Both the position numbers and the translations under genes were made by a program. A DNA stretch of 64,000 nt from Casuarius casuarius (lineage: Eukaryota > Chordata > Aves > Casuariiformes > Casuariidae): positions 1,334,717 to 1,398,716 of the forward strand of contig PTFA01000092.1 of NCBI GenBank assembly GCA_003342895.1, given 5' to 3'. Below, in pieces: positions 11,468 through 22,886 of the stretch. Position 1 is the stretch's first letter. Each line of letters opens with the position of its first letter. The notes beneath the pieces are model-generated. The model searched no databases, was not told where the DNA came from, and saw only the letters and a program-made list of their open reading frames with translations.

Positions 11468-11560
11468 TAACTTACACCAGAATTAACAGCAAATAATGCT
11501 CCTTATTTCAGTGAAATTGAATTATGCCTGCATAAATGAGAACAGAGCTTGCTCGAACTG
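11468..11560. repeat. Old palindromic MITE-like repeat (probable)
   Basis: An imperfect hairpin. The left arm contains TTAACTTACACCAGAATTAA and the right arm GAATTATGCCTGCATAAATG, which is roughly its reverse complement, around a near-palindromic centre ATTTCAGTGAAAT. The wording of the arms and the loop is like a short inverted-repeat family I recall from turtle and crocodilian DNA. It lies inside the putative KCNQ2 3' UTR. Confidence 0.4.
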
Positions 11561-11706
11561 AAGGCTTTGTTGCTTATAAGCATAAATCTTTTTTTCCTCT
11601 GTCCCAAATTGTAATGCAATCCTCCCTGCAAAGTCTTCACTTTCCACCTCTCGCCTCTCCCATGCCCATAGGACATACTCCAAAAAAGTCCTAACTGCTA
11701 AATTAA

Positions 11707-11712
11707 AATAAA
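11707..11712 (+). terminator. KCNQ2: AATAAA, possible intermediate poly(A) signal
   Basis: Canonical hexamer in an A-rich context about 3.1 kb after the stop codon. It is listed as a candidate only. Confidence 0.25.
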
Positions 11713-14376
11713 ATACTAGATTTTGGCCTAATAAAGGAGTCCCAACATGGAAGATGTTTAACAAAAAAAATTGCCAGGCAAACCTTGTCCCTCTGCTGAG
11801 CCTCTGCCAGGCTGGGCTTTGCTCCCCTTTCCTCCCATGTCCCCGTCTGTATTTTTTGGAAAATGCCAAAGGACAGAAGCAAGTTTTAGTTAATACCAAG
11901 TTTGGACACAAGCCGAGGAGAGCTGAAGAACAAGGGTGGGCCAAATTCACAGCAGGCTGTTTTCAGCCGCTCCTGAGGTGTTTGGGCACCCGGAGCCCGG
12001 GTTTCGGTGCGCATCCTCCCCGCAGAGCCCAGCATCCGCGCTCCAGGAAACTTGGGAGTTTTTTTCAGAATCTGGGTTATAGGTCTGGCAGAAATATTAC
12101 AAATGACCCCACCTCTGGGATGGGGCCGTCCCTGAAATCCGGATCTGGAGCCACAGTCAGGTGTCGGGAGCTTTGCGTCTGAGCGCGGATCCAAGCCGCC
12201 TGGTCTGCTCCCGTCTCCGAACGGGAGCCGCGAGCGGGGCCGTGACCAGCTCTGTGCAGGCGGAGGAGACCGAGGAACAGCGCGCTAGCAACTAGTTGAA
12301 TTTCCCAACATTTGGGAAAGGACTTTAATGTTACTCAAGTGCAGATTTTGTATGTGAATTTCCTTGTTGGCTCATTTTCCTATTAATAATTTTTAAAACA
12401 AAAATGTGAAGGAACTCACCGAAAAATAACTCTCGTTCAGTGCAGATGGCCATTACATTTCTTTAGGCAAACTATGTGATAAATCAGGTTTTTAAAAAAT
12501 GTATTTTTTTTAATGCTGCTTAGTAGGTCCAACTAAGTTCAGCAGGGTCATTGCTATCTACAAACAAATAGGTGTGTTTTTACTTTTTTAATTGATTTTT
12601 AAGATTTTAGATTATGTAAATTTTTAGAACAAGTTTGTATAATCTTCCTGAGAAGCCAAAGCATCTCCACAGATAAAGCATTCACTTACCTAGCAGTTAC
12701 CCGAGAGAAAGGAAAAACACGTTTGCTAACATTTTTCTCAAGAGGGAATTACTGCAAACCTCATTTCCCTTATATCCCTCGACCACTGTGGTCACAACGA
12801 CGTTATTGCCAAAAACAAAACAGAGCTGCCGCGAAATAACGCTGCTCCTCTCCCGGAAAGGTTTCCTCCTGCCTGAATAGCAATTACTATGGCCCTGTGG
12901 AAAATTCACCTTATAGGAAACCAGAAGGTGATGTTAGCTTACATCAGGACTCCCCTTTATGAGAAATTCCCAAGGAATCCGACCAAGAATTCTCCCATAT
13001 AAAGATCCATAGCAGTGAGTTGCTGGTTTTGTTTTAGGTTTTTTGGCTCTCATCCTCCCTCTTGAGGTGATAATTTACTTTTTTTTTTGTAAGCTTCCTT
13101 TTCACGAGACCAAAAACAAGGAAATCAGATACAAAAGCTCCTTCAGCCGCCGGTAACATTGAGGGCGGGAGGCGGCGGGGCATCACAGCCCCTCCGAGCC
13201 TTCCTCGGTGGTGCGACACAAACACCCCGGCTTGCCCGAGCCACGGCGCGGATGCTCTTTGGAGCAAGGCTGTGACTTGGTTGGGTTTTTTTAAATAACA
13301 ATAGGGTTTTTAAAATAACAATTATAATAATAATACATAGGAATCTTCTTTAGTATATCTTAGTGTTTGACGCCCCGGTGACACAATACTGCTTGCCTTA
13401 TACTAGTGTCTAGAGGGAGGGATTACACACGTTTTTGATACCGTATTAATCACGCTCATAATTTAGGTAGCAGCAAGGAGCGGCTGCTGCAGAGGAGCAG
13501 CCGGTTCCTTTTTAGCGTATGAATGTGCTTTCCGGACTATCTCACTGACTGTACTCTCAATTTTGCCTGCTGCTGCATGCAGCCTGAGACGAGTAGACAG
13601 CGATATGCTCCAGCTGTATCTGCACTCCCAGATTGCTGTAGTACTTAAAGAGGTCACATTGCCAAAAGCGTCATTTCTGGGCGAGGACGTCCTCTCGCCG
13701 CCCCGTCCCGTAGGGTGCTGCGGTGCTTCTGTAGGTAACACTGCTATACCAAGTGTCTTCGATGCTGCGACTGACCATTGCCCCGTCCCTCTGATACAGC
13801 ATGCACAACTTCCACGGCTACTACATGTAACTAAGGGGCAAAAAATGTTTGTAACTAGTGGTTCATAGAAATGTGTACATGGGGAGAGAAAAGAAAAACC
13901 AAGAACTGTGTTGGCTGTATATAGTATAACCTCCTTTCCACCCGGATGCCTCCGCAGATGAGCATCCTGGACACCTCATCCTGAGGGCTGGAGGAGCAGG
14001 CAGAGTAGGGTCGGCAATGTCACAGGCAGACGCCTGGACTTCATTTGAGAGATGCTGTTTTAGCCCACGTATGTGGGCCTTGCTATGTCTCTGTTTTAAT
14101 TCCCGCAGGGTTGTCTGGTGTGCATCAACCTGAGCAGCCCAAAGAAGCGTGTCTGCACCGCGCTCAGGCATGCACGCGCATTTGTGCCTGCTGCCCAGCC
14201 CCGAGGGACAGGGGGAATGTGACTCCCAGACTCTGGGAAACCCTCTATGGAAATTTCATCCACTCGTGTCTACAGTACTTGGGCATCTTGGGGACTTGTA
14301 GCTGTGCCATATCCATTCATTTTGGAAGCATCCTCTACTCTTTTCACTGAGAGGTGCTGAGCTACCTTCATATCTC

Positions 14377-14382
14377 AATAAA
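14377..14382 (+). terminator. KCNQ2: AATAAA, best candidate distal poly(A) signal of KCNQ2
   Basis: Canonical hexamer in CTCAATAAATGTTTTGCC. It is followed within 20-80 bases by pyrimidine-rich and GT-rich stretches (GTTCTCTCCTCTGT, GGGGTTTG, GGTGTTTG), as expected downstream of a cleavage site. Confidence 0.45.
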
Positions 14383-14400
14383 TGTTTTGCCACTGTTCTC

Positions 14401-16520
14401 TCCTCTGTAATACCAGACTGTCATGAGACCTTCGGGGTTTGCCAGCATTGCTGGTGTTTGCCATCTCGCACAACTGTTAGTGCTGCTGTAGTAGTTTGCC
14501 ACTGGGCCCGCGTCCTCATGTTCCTTGTCTGGCCTATATACGAATGAACATATAATGCCAGAGCTCTGCTCCTGAGACTTCCTTTTGCCATGGCATCGCT
14601 AGATGCCCCAGGAAGCCTTTGCATTTTGTTAGCGTGACAGTTTTGCTTTTTATTGGCAATTTATTTGCTTCCTCCCTGAGCCATCATGAGCTCCACACAT
14701 CCCTAGTTTGTGCTACTGGAGCCTTTCAGTGCGGGGATGGAGCTGTTTTTGCCCGTTTGTACAGCACCCTGTGAGGGTTTGCTCCCTTGGCTATAGCTCA
14801 TTGCAGTGAAACAGTGATGAGGGTTGAGTTCCCATTTTTGCATCAAGGTGAATGTCTTGGAGAAGAGCTCACAGACTCGCAGTGTCGATGCTTTTGCTCC
14901 CTGAGAGCAAGAGCTGCTCTCGAGAACCCAGTCCCGTTGAGCAGTGCATGAATGTGGCTTCACATGCCAGACTCCGTGATTAATCTTGGTCATGGGGAGA
15001 AATGTAAAGCAGCTAGTCCAAGCTGTGTTATTGCCAAAGTTGCTGGTGAACCTGGAATCATCTTGCTCTCTCCTGACTTCTGTAAATACAGCCTCAAATG
15101 AATTGTTCAAGCAGCATCTGGTTGCCTAGTCCTGAGAAACTTGAGCTATCTGCAGCCGCAAAGCTTTCCAAAACACAATGCCAAGCTCAGGCTAGATTTC
15201 ACTGGCAGCTCAGTCTATAATTTTAAGGCAGGGTTAATGATATCAGGCAGAAACCGTGCTAACTCTTCAGTTTGGATGGTTCTGGCCCAAAGCCAAGGCT
15301 GAATGTCACGCTGCTGGTGAAGTCTCCTTGGAATTTCAGGTCCATTTGACACTGCTGGCTCTTTGGGCTTGGGGAGTCACTCTCCTTTCCATGTAAAGCA
15401 GAAGCAGCATTTCACTGTAATCTTTTAAATCTGACCAACACAGTGACTGTGACCGGCATTTCACATGTGCAGTGGTGGTCGTGAAATGGATCTGTTACAG
15501 ATGTCGGTGTGGAGGGCTCGGTCCTTGAGTGTGCTCTGTGGACACCTGGCTCAGTCCCTGCTGATGACCCAGGGAAAGGTCTTGAAAGCGCTGGTAGCCG
15601 GACTCTTCTGTCCAGCCCGGTTATCCGCCCTGGCTCTGCACCTCACCTGGAGCTGGAGATGGCCCATGCTCCTGTCAGCAGGCAGCACGTGGACCATTCT
15701 GTGGTTGATTATTCTTGCCCACTACCTGATCCAAACCCCTCAAATTTGAAGTAGGAATTTTCTTCATTTTTTTTTTCCTCCAAAAATTCACACATGGCGT
15801 AAAGAACCTGAGACTTGCAGGTAACATTGCGGCAAAACAAGATAGAGCTGAGAAATGACAGAGGGTTTATGTTGGTTACTTTAAATCAAGAGCAGACTTT
15901 AAATATAGTTACAGTTGCTGCGTGGTATATCAAATGCTTTAGGAGATTCAATAAATTATTCTTATAAATGTTTTATTCTTTTATCAGTAATTCTTATAGG
16001 TGGGTGCCACTGTTCTTATACAGTAATGCCACTTACACTAAAACTATACACCTGGTTCTCCAGTATAGACATGGTATTTATGAGATTTATCTTGCTTAGT
16101 GTCACTTTGGCACAGTATCCACATATACCGCACACAAATTGCACATTACATGCCAAATGCTGACAGATACCATTACATGTAATAAGTGTATGTGTGTTGA
16201 CTAGACACCAAAGTGTTACCTGCCTATTTTATATTGTGACTTAACTAGGGGAAGAGAAAAGAAAGATCCTGGTTTGTTAAGAAATACCTTGTGTTTGATT
16301 GCTTCTGAAAACATCTTTTACTGGGAAGCAAAAATAAGTGAGATTTTGTTCTGGTACTTTTTTAAACGACACTCCAGAAACAACAAAACACACACAGCCC
16401 TAAAATATTTAACTACTGTATTTCTAGATATTCTTCATTGCTATACATCTGAACTGTAAATTCTGTACAGATTGAATGAAATACACAGTTTATCTTTGTC
16501 ATAACATGCAAGAGAAAAGG
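14401..16520 (+). other. Downstream flank of KCNQ2, possibly distal 3' UTR
   Basis: No gene is recognised. TGTAAATA, a Pumilio-type element, lies at 15,081-15,088, and an AATAAA at 15,950-15,955 is followed by T-rich sequence. Either could belong to a longer KCNQ2 transcript form. Otherwise this is unremarkable non-coding DNA. Confidence 0.4.
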
Positions 16521-16531
16521 ACAACACAACT

Positions 16532-16619
16532 TTGGCTGCAAAGGTGTGTGTATGGTGTTTGCATATATGCTCATACACATTGCTGTATGTGTGTATATAC
16601 ATACACATGCACACACAGG
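16532..16619. repeat. Degenerate TG/TA/CA alternating tract with dyad symmetry
   Basis: GTGTGTGTATGG, then GCATATATGC, then TGTATGTGTGTATATACATA and CACATGCACACACA. This is a purine-pyrimidine alternating stretch whose two sides are partly complementary, so it could form a cruciform or Z-DNA. It is most simply a decayed microsatellite. Confidence 0.7.
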
Positions 16620-17078
16620 CTTTAAGGCAGAAAAATGCATCTAAGATGAACAGGGGAAAAAAATTTTTTCTTTGGCGGTGGGAGAGTAAGTAAAATGAAA
16701 ACAAAAGACTATTTTGATAATATATTTCCTTCAAAAAAAAAGAAGGTTTGCAATAGGGGTTGATATATAACTGCCATCCCAGGGGGAAATCCCACCTCTG
16801 AAGGCAACACAGCCCACTTCAGAGTGATGCAGTTGGTTTAGATGATTATTTGTTTGGCTTTCTTAAAAAAAAATAAATAAAAAAGCAGTATATGCAGTAT
16901 AGTGGCCGAGGGCGAAGGCTTGGCTTGGCTTGCTGCGAAACAGCACCCCACCTGCGGCAGGTGCCCGTCAGGACCAGCCACTGCCAACGGGGCAGATCCT
17001 GCTGCCTTTGTGGGTCCCGGACTTACCCTTACCCAGGTATTTAGCTACATACTTCAAAGTGTCTGGTTAAGAGTCATT

Positions 17079-17094
17079 AAAAAAAAAAAAAAAA
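17079..17094 (+). repeat. Poly(A) run, 16 nt
   Basis: Simple homopolymer with no recognisable retroposed sequence in front of it. Confidence 0.9.
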
Positions 17095-17163
17095 GAAAAG
17101 TAGCATCATCAAAAGCCCATTTTTTGGTCTTAGAGTTGCAAAAGAAATGAAGTTATACAGCCA

Positions 17164-17215
17164 AAGGGCCTGATTTTCCAAGCTATTCAGCCCACCAGAC
17201 TCCAGTTGCCCCCAT
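17164..17215. repeat. Possible fragment of an old sauropsid repeat
   Basis: AAGGGCCTGATTTTCCAAGC followed by TATTCAGCCCACCAGACTCC is like the arm of a palindromic repeat (GGGCCTGATTTTCA, then GAGCACC) that I recall from turtle and crocodilian sequence. The match is from memory. Confidence 0.3.
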
Positions 17216-18198
17216 AATGAAATCTTGCCATTCTCATCAAATTAATCACACTCTAGGATTTAATCTAGCTTTAAAATTTTACCTGTATTTTGACAGATGT
17301 AAAATCTAGATTGGGTAGAACTTATCCTTCAATGCTCAACCTAGATCTAACAACGCCATGAACAATTGACTTTTCCAGCTGAATGCTGCTGGATACCATT
17401 AAAAGAGCAGTAATCAGATTTTTTCATTGGCCTGAAATTCGTCTCCTTGTCCAAGATTGTTGCAGTTTTAAGAGCCACTTAAGTCCCCAAAATGTTTCTA
17501 AGCAAAGTGTACGCTCACTGCTGGAGTATGGCATAGTTTCCCAGAGATACCTTCAAGATCTCACAGTTTATAACAGGATCTGCCTTTAATTCAGATCCTG
17601 GATTTGCCCTCATCATGAGCTAGGATGTGAAATTCATCCTGGGAGAGGCTATTTTGGCTTTGCGTGGGTGCAGGTGGCCGCACGCTCCGGCCTCCCGGTC
17701 ATACAAGTCTCGGGCTCAGTCGAGCGTTGAAGTTTGGTTGTCCTTTAGAAAGCAAAGACAGCTGCTGCTTTGCTTCCTTTCGTTTGCTCTGTTGCCTTGG
17801 CTTTTTTGCACTTTTGTTTCATCTCCAAAGAATCTCTCATAATGCCTTTGGTACTTATGTACAATTTTAAAACATTTTGTATGTATTGAATGGTACACAC
17901 TTTCTCTTGTAAAATAGCAATCGGACTTTTTTTTTCCTGTGAATGTGTAATCTCCTCTGTACATTTCAATCATGACTTTGTGCAATGTACATTTTATAGG
18001 GACAGATGCCAAGGGAATGACCTGTAGTTTTCTAACGGAGTAGCTAGATGCTGAACAACACAGTCACAGATGGTTTTACATTAGCACCACTGAGAAGCAA
18101 CGTAGCCCAGACTTTTGCACAGAAGCATTGAGCATGATGCAGCGTGTACCTTCACACGAATGACTGTGGCAGCTGCAAAACTGTATATGTGTGATATT

Positions 18199-18211
18199 AA
18201 AAAAAAAAAAA
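18199..18211 (+). repeat. Poly(A) run, 13 nt, preceded by ATT (ATTAAA)
   Basis: GATATTAAAAA and onward. The ATTAAA at its start is the commonest variant poly(A) hexamer, but here it is simply part of the A run. Confidence 0.8.
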
Positions 18212-21200
18212 GTTGCAATCGGAAGGGAAACGGAGGAAAATTAAGTAATCACAATCATTAATTTAAGCCTCAAAGCATCAGAATGGAAAATTTGCATTCA
18301 GTAAAAATGCCAGAGATTTAACCTTCATGAGATGAAATACACATTTATTTTTCTTTGCACTTCTTCAGTTCCCTTTGTTTGGTTATTTCTGATGACTTCT
18401 TAGTGCTCTGGGGACAAAGACTCATTCTTAATGGCAGCTAAGGAGGAGCAAGATGGTGCCCGAGGGCCTGACCATTCCTGGCATTAAACTTTCACACCTC
18501 TCTTTTTTATTCCTGAGTTTAGACAACACTCTTCTTTCTGATGTATGAAATCAAGCTCAGAAATCTCAAGTGCCATCAGTTACAAGGATGCTGCCCCTTC
18601 ACAATCCTTTAAAAACACTGATTTTTATTAAAGTTTTCACATCAGGTGCTTCCTGGCAGATACCTGACCATTGCTGTAGCTGATGAGAAGCCAGTGCCTG
18701 GGTTTTGGAGAGCCTGCCAGGCATTAAGACAGGACAGCAAAACAGGCTTTGCAGAATAAACAGCTTGCTTCGGGCAAACCAAACCCCTGATTATCTCTGA
18801 TGACTTGGCTCTAAGCCCTTAGCAGTGGCCCATCTTTCCAGAAGCTATTAAAGAAACCCAGGTGCAAGCATTTCCCACAGGGATGCAGCACATTCAGGTG
18901 TACTTAGATAACATCACTGTATTTGTTTCATTATACTTCTCACCAGTGAGATGAACAGGAAAATTCTCAGCTTGCTAAGCCTCATTCCCCGTCGTTTGAA
19001 CAGGCTTAATGCCAGGCGTTTTCCCAATATAGCTAAAAAATCCCTAGTAAAGCAGATATACTATGCTCATAGTGGGCTAACTCATGCTTTCCCAAATAAT
19101 GCTGTGTCAGCACACTGTGTACCACCCTTTAAATACCCTGTGAGCCCCTAGAGCTGCCCATCACATGTGCTGTAAAGCCTGCCAGTGCTTTGGTGTGTCT
19201 GTGTCTGCTGGGCCCTCGTGTTGTCCTCCAGCTCTGCTTCCAGGTAAGCTGCAAAAACCCTGGGAGGCCGGTGGGGCTGGTGGCTGCACAGGCTGTGCTG
19301 GGAGCTCGATGCTCACCCAGAGAGGCAGCATGCGGAGCCCAGTTCTCTGGGGCTGGCAGATGGCACCTTGATGTGCCTGTCCTTGCTGGCTCTTGCGGTG
19401 GGGATGTGGCTGCAGTCTGCAGGAAGCATTGCTGTTTCTTGGCAATTCACCTCCAGTGTGCTGGTACAGTGCTCCTGGGGAAGGGCAGCATGCTTCCCCT
19501 GCGGTGGAAAACCTCCCTTATCATGGAGCAGAAATAAATGCTGGAGCCTTATATGAAATTCAAATGAGTGCAAAACATGCAAATTCCTGGTGATTGCAAT
19601 TGCATGCAGAAGTTGCCTTGGCTATCATATCAACATATCTGCCTGGTCTTCTTGCATCTGAAGCTCTTCATGGGTAATCCATTTTTATCAAATCCTTTGG
19701 GCAGGGATATTCTTGCTCCCTGTGGTTTTGACCACATGGTATGTGAGGCTGCCAGGAATTGGGTCCTGCAGAGCTGCAATAACACAAGTAGATTGCACTA
19801 ACTCGAGGGGGCACTTGAGCATGAGTTTAGAGCCCACGACTCCAGCTGGGGAAAAGCAGCCATTTATGGAGTTGGGTAAAAGTTGCTTTGCTGAATGAGC
19901 AATGTTATTTGGGACTGAAGATTTATATGCAGTGATGGGGCATCGACTTCTGCAAGGGGACGGCATTGCCAAAGCCTGCTGAGGTTTAGGCTATGTTCTT
20001 AGGCAGGATCCCAAATATTGCACTGGGCACTCTTCCTGATTGATAGAGCAGTATTGCTTCTGCTGCCTCATTCACTAATTAAAATGTACTCCACACTTGA
20101 AAGGTAAAGAAAGATTTATCCTCTAGTTCACTGGAGGGGTAAACATGAGTTGCCACAAGAGACTTGGGTTTTGAAAACTCAGTCCTAAATTTGAGTCCAG
20201 TTTGAGACACCTGGAGCTTCTGTGTCCAAGGCAAAAAACAGCCAGTTTTGGCCTGGATGTCAGCACCATGCCTGACTCCAGCAGCTTGGTTTCCAGCACC
20301 AGTGTGCTACATGCCACGCTTTTTTTAAGTTTTCAAGAGGATGCAATAACTTAGTGCCAGAACCATGAATGAAATGGAGACATTTCCTCTCAGACCCATT
20401 TAACTGGCTACTTGAGCATCTCTATAATTTACATCTATTAAGTTCCTGGCAGCTCTCTCTGGTTTCTATCAATAGTAACGTAATGGTGGTTTTGGAGATA
20501 ACGTAACTTTCTGGAAAGAGAAACCTTTTCAGCAAGAGTGGCTGCGGGTTCTTTAGCCTGCACTCTCCTTTTATATAGGGAAATTAATATTTTATGGCTA
20601 AACAGAAAGACAGGCATAAAACAAAGTTGAAGAAAGGCAGAGGGCATGGGACATGCTTTAAAGGATTAGGTAACTTGGCACAAATAAGGAATTTGATGAA
20701 TCACAGAACATAAAATTTTTACAAGAGACTCATGAGCATTTTTTTTTAATCTCCTTGCACTTGACAGACTTTTAACAGGAGGAAAGTCAGACACGCAGAC
20801 TTAGTTTTTTTTAGATACAAGTAAACCTCAGTAAGGTTATGCTTTAAACCACCAAGTTTAGATGTTAAAGAAAACAAACAAATGCCCTGATCTCTTTTCT
20901 TCCCTTGGCATTTGGGGATTTCTCAGCTTCAGTCAAGTCAGCCCCATTCCTGACAAACATCAAGTACTCGCCTATGGCCAGACCACTTTATTATATATTT
21001 TCTGGTGATTTATTGAACAAATGATTTAGCTGCATTGACACACTTTACTTCTCCAACTTTCTAGTACCAAAAATAAGTATAAACTCTTGCCGTTTCTCTG
21101 TCTCCCTCTGACTGGAGCAATCAGCATTGATGTGATATGAGTCTTCTGTTGATATGATACTTGTTTAATTTTTGTAGCTTTATGTTCAATTAATTTTTAA

Positions 21201-21400
21201 ACAAACAAAAAAATCAGTGTGTGGGTTTTGGTCTGGTGCTCAGCACTGAGATGTAAACAGGGTCTCTACTACTTTTCAGGTCCTAATTTCTTCTTTAGGA
21301 CCCAAGCGCTTAAATGTGCTTTTATGTTTCTTTCCTGGTCCTTAGCTCAAGCTCTTACTGAAAGCCAAGCATGAAGGAGCCGGAGAATGTAAATCAATTA
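18212..21400. other. Intergenic, nothing recognised
   Basis: Short open frames on both strands, no splice-flanked coding pattern, no repeat I can name. Composition is ordinary for amniote intergenic DNA. Confidence 0.6.
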
Positions 21401-22860
21401 AGATGGTTTTAATTGCTGACCAGAGGGGATGGGAAGGGGCTGGGGTGCCAGGGCGAAGGGTCCAGAAAGCCGTGTGCTGCTCCTTGCAGCAGCTTTGCAG
21501 AGCCCTGCTGCCAGCCGCGCCTGGACCCTAGATGGCAGAGCGAACCCGCGCTGAGCACCGCGCTGCGGAAGCGCCCGCCGCGGCGGGGCCGGCACGCTGC
21601 TTGCTTCCCATTTCCAGGAGCTGCTGACGTGATTAAGTAACAATAAGAAGCCTCTTTATTTGTTTATTTTAACAGATGGCAAAATTGCATTACTACTGCA
21701 CAAAGGGCAGCGTGGATTTCCTCTGGGGAATGCCTCAAGGCTGCTCGAACAAGCAGCAGAGCATCCCCAAAATGGGACCAGACGAATCTGCTCTCTTTTC
21801 CAGCTCAGTTTCTGGGTCATTGGGAGTCCAGAGAGCCATCTACCACTGCTCGGTAATTTAGTTAAGTACCAAGTGGACAAACACAAAGGAGCTTCCCGGG
21901 AGTCCTGGAAAACCATGCCTTAGAGCCAAGTCGAGCTGCTTGTTCCTGGGCCAGGACCGGGCACAAGGACGGGGCACGTGCACAGCCACAGGCTGCAGCG
22001 CCAAGCAGCCGGGTTTCATTGCTGTGCTTCGCTGCAGAGAGCTCATAGGCAAATTTGGGGGTTTTCTCAAGTTTTAGGAAGTCTCTCAGCTCAGTCAGAA
22101 TGAACTTTGCTGTGTTTCTCCACCCCAATGGAAATGTTTTAAGAACAGATATCCAGGCTTTCAGTTTTCAGCAACAGCAAACACTCAGCATAGCTGCTCT
22201 GTTGCTGTTTGCAGAGTGAAAACAGCTTTGTTGACAAAAATACAGAAATTCAGTGAGACGCGTTTCCTAAATGGGGCAAAACACATACAAATGAATTCTT
22301 GGGTTATTCTGTGAAGTGCACAAAGCTGCTGGATGAGGAACTACCAAAGACTTGAGGCTGAACATCTCCTGACCTCTCTCTTCAAGCCAAGGGCGGCAGG
22401 GGGAGGAAAAACCCCATTTTGTTTTTATTTCATAATTTACTGATAGCAGTGAATGTATTATTCAAAGCTGCCTTCTGAACCAGGGCTGGCAGGGAGAGGG
22501 GTGGGCAGAGAGCCTGTCTTTGCTGCCCTGGCTGAGTTTCATGCCGGGTTTTACTGCAGGCGCCTTGATGCCTCCAAGCACACAACAGCCACGGACACCT
22601 CCGAATGGAGGGACAGGTCTCTGCGTGTCACATTGGTGCCTGGTCCAGCTTCAGCAAGGCCAAACTTTAGTTCTGGGCTGCTGCACATCATCAGGGGTTG
22701 CACCAGTCTGATGGGTACCAGAGCAGGGACTCGGGCCCAGGACCTGCACAGGGCTCTCCTGGTTTTCATTTTCACACAACTACACTGTTCTCTAGTGTTA
22801 GGAGCCTGGCAAAAGTTGAGATGAAAAGATTAGGGCTTTGGAGCGCCTGGCTACACATCT
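21401..22860. other. Intergenic with a GC-rich patch at about 21,430-21,610
   Basis: The patch is CG-containing (GCGCCCGCCGCGGCGGGGCC near 21,570) and about 180 bp long, too short to call a CpG island promoter. No transcript features are recognised around it. Confidence 0.5.
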
Positions 22861-22872
22861 ACAAACCTCTCC

Positions 22873-22886
22873 CCAGCAGAGGGTGC
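22873..22886 (+). promoter_or_regulatory. CTCF-like motif
   Basis: CCAGCAGAGGGTGC fits the CTCF core CCASYAGRKGGC with one mismatch (T for the final C). The site lies in the intergenic region between two separately regulated neuronal genes, where an insulator would make sense, but occupancy cannot be told from sequence. Confidence 0.35.

Larger units (their letters stand above)
8579..14400 (+). other. KCNQ2: KCNQ2 3' untranslated region (probable extent)
   Basis: The region follows the stop codon without a recognisable splice or new gene. From memory, mammalian KCNQ2 mRNAs carry several kilobases of 3' UTR, so an end near the canonical AATAAA at 14,377 (about 5.8 kb) is plausible. Earlier hexamers at 10,176 and 11,707 could give shorter forms. 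The region holds a CG-rich pocket (about 9220-9300), a 17-bp tandem duplication (10,116-10,155), an old palindromic repeat (about 11,468-11,560), a GC-rich pocket (about 11,990-12,290) and another near 13,140-13,260. Open frames inside it are short or chance. The true end cannot be fixed from sequence alone. Confidence 0.55.
16641..18198 (+). other. Non-coding, T-rich segment near 17,840-18,000
   Basis: Contains an A16 run at 17,079-17,094 and a repeat-like fragment (GGGCCTGATTTTCCAAGC) near 17,166. At about 17,840-18,000 there is a T-rich, UTR-like passage with TGTACAAT, TGTACATT and GTGCAATG. No open frame here looks like a protein. Confidence 0.5.

Noticed and set aside
18199..18211. ATTAAA as the definite end of KCNQ2
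   Set aside because: The hexamer is part of an A13 run and no downstream GT-rich element stands out; kept only as a possibility.
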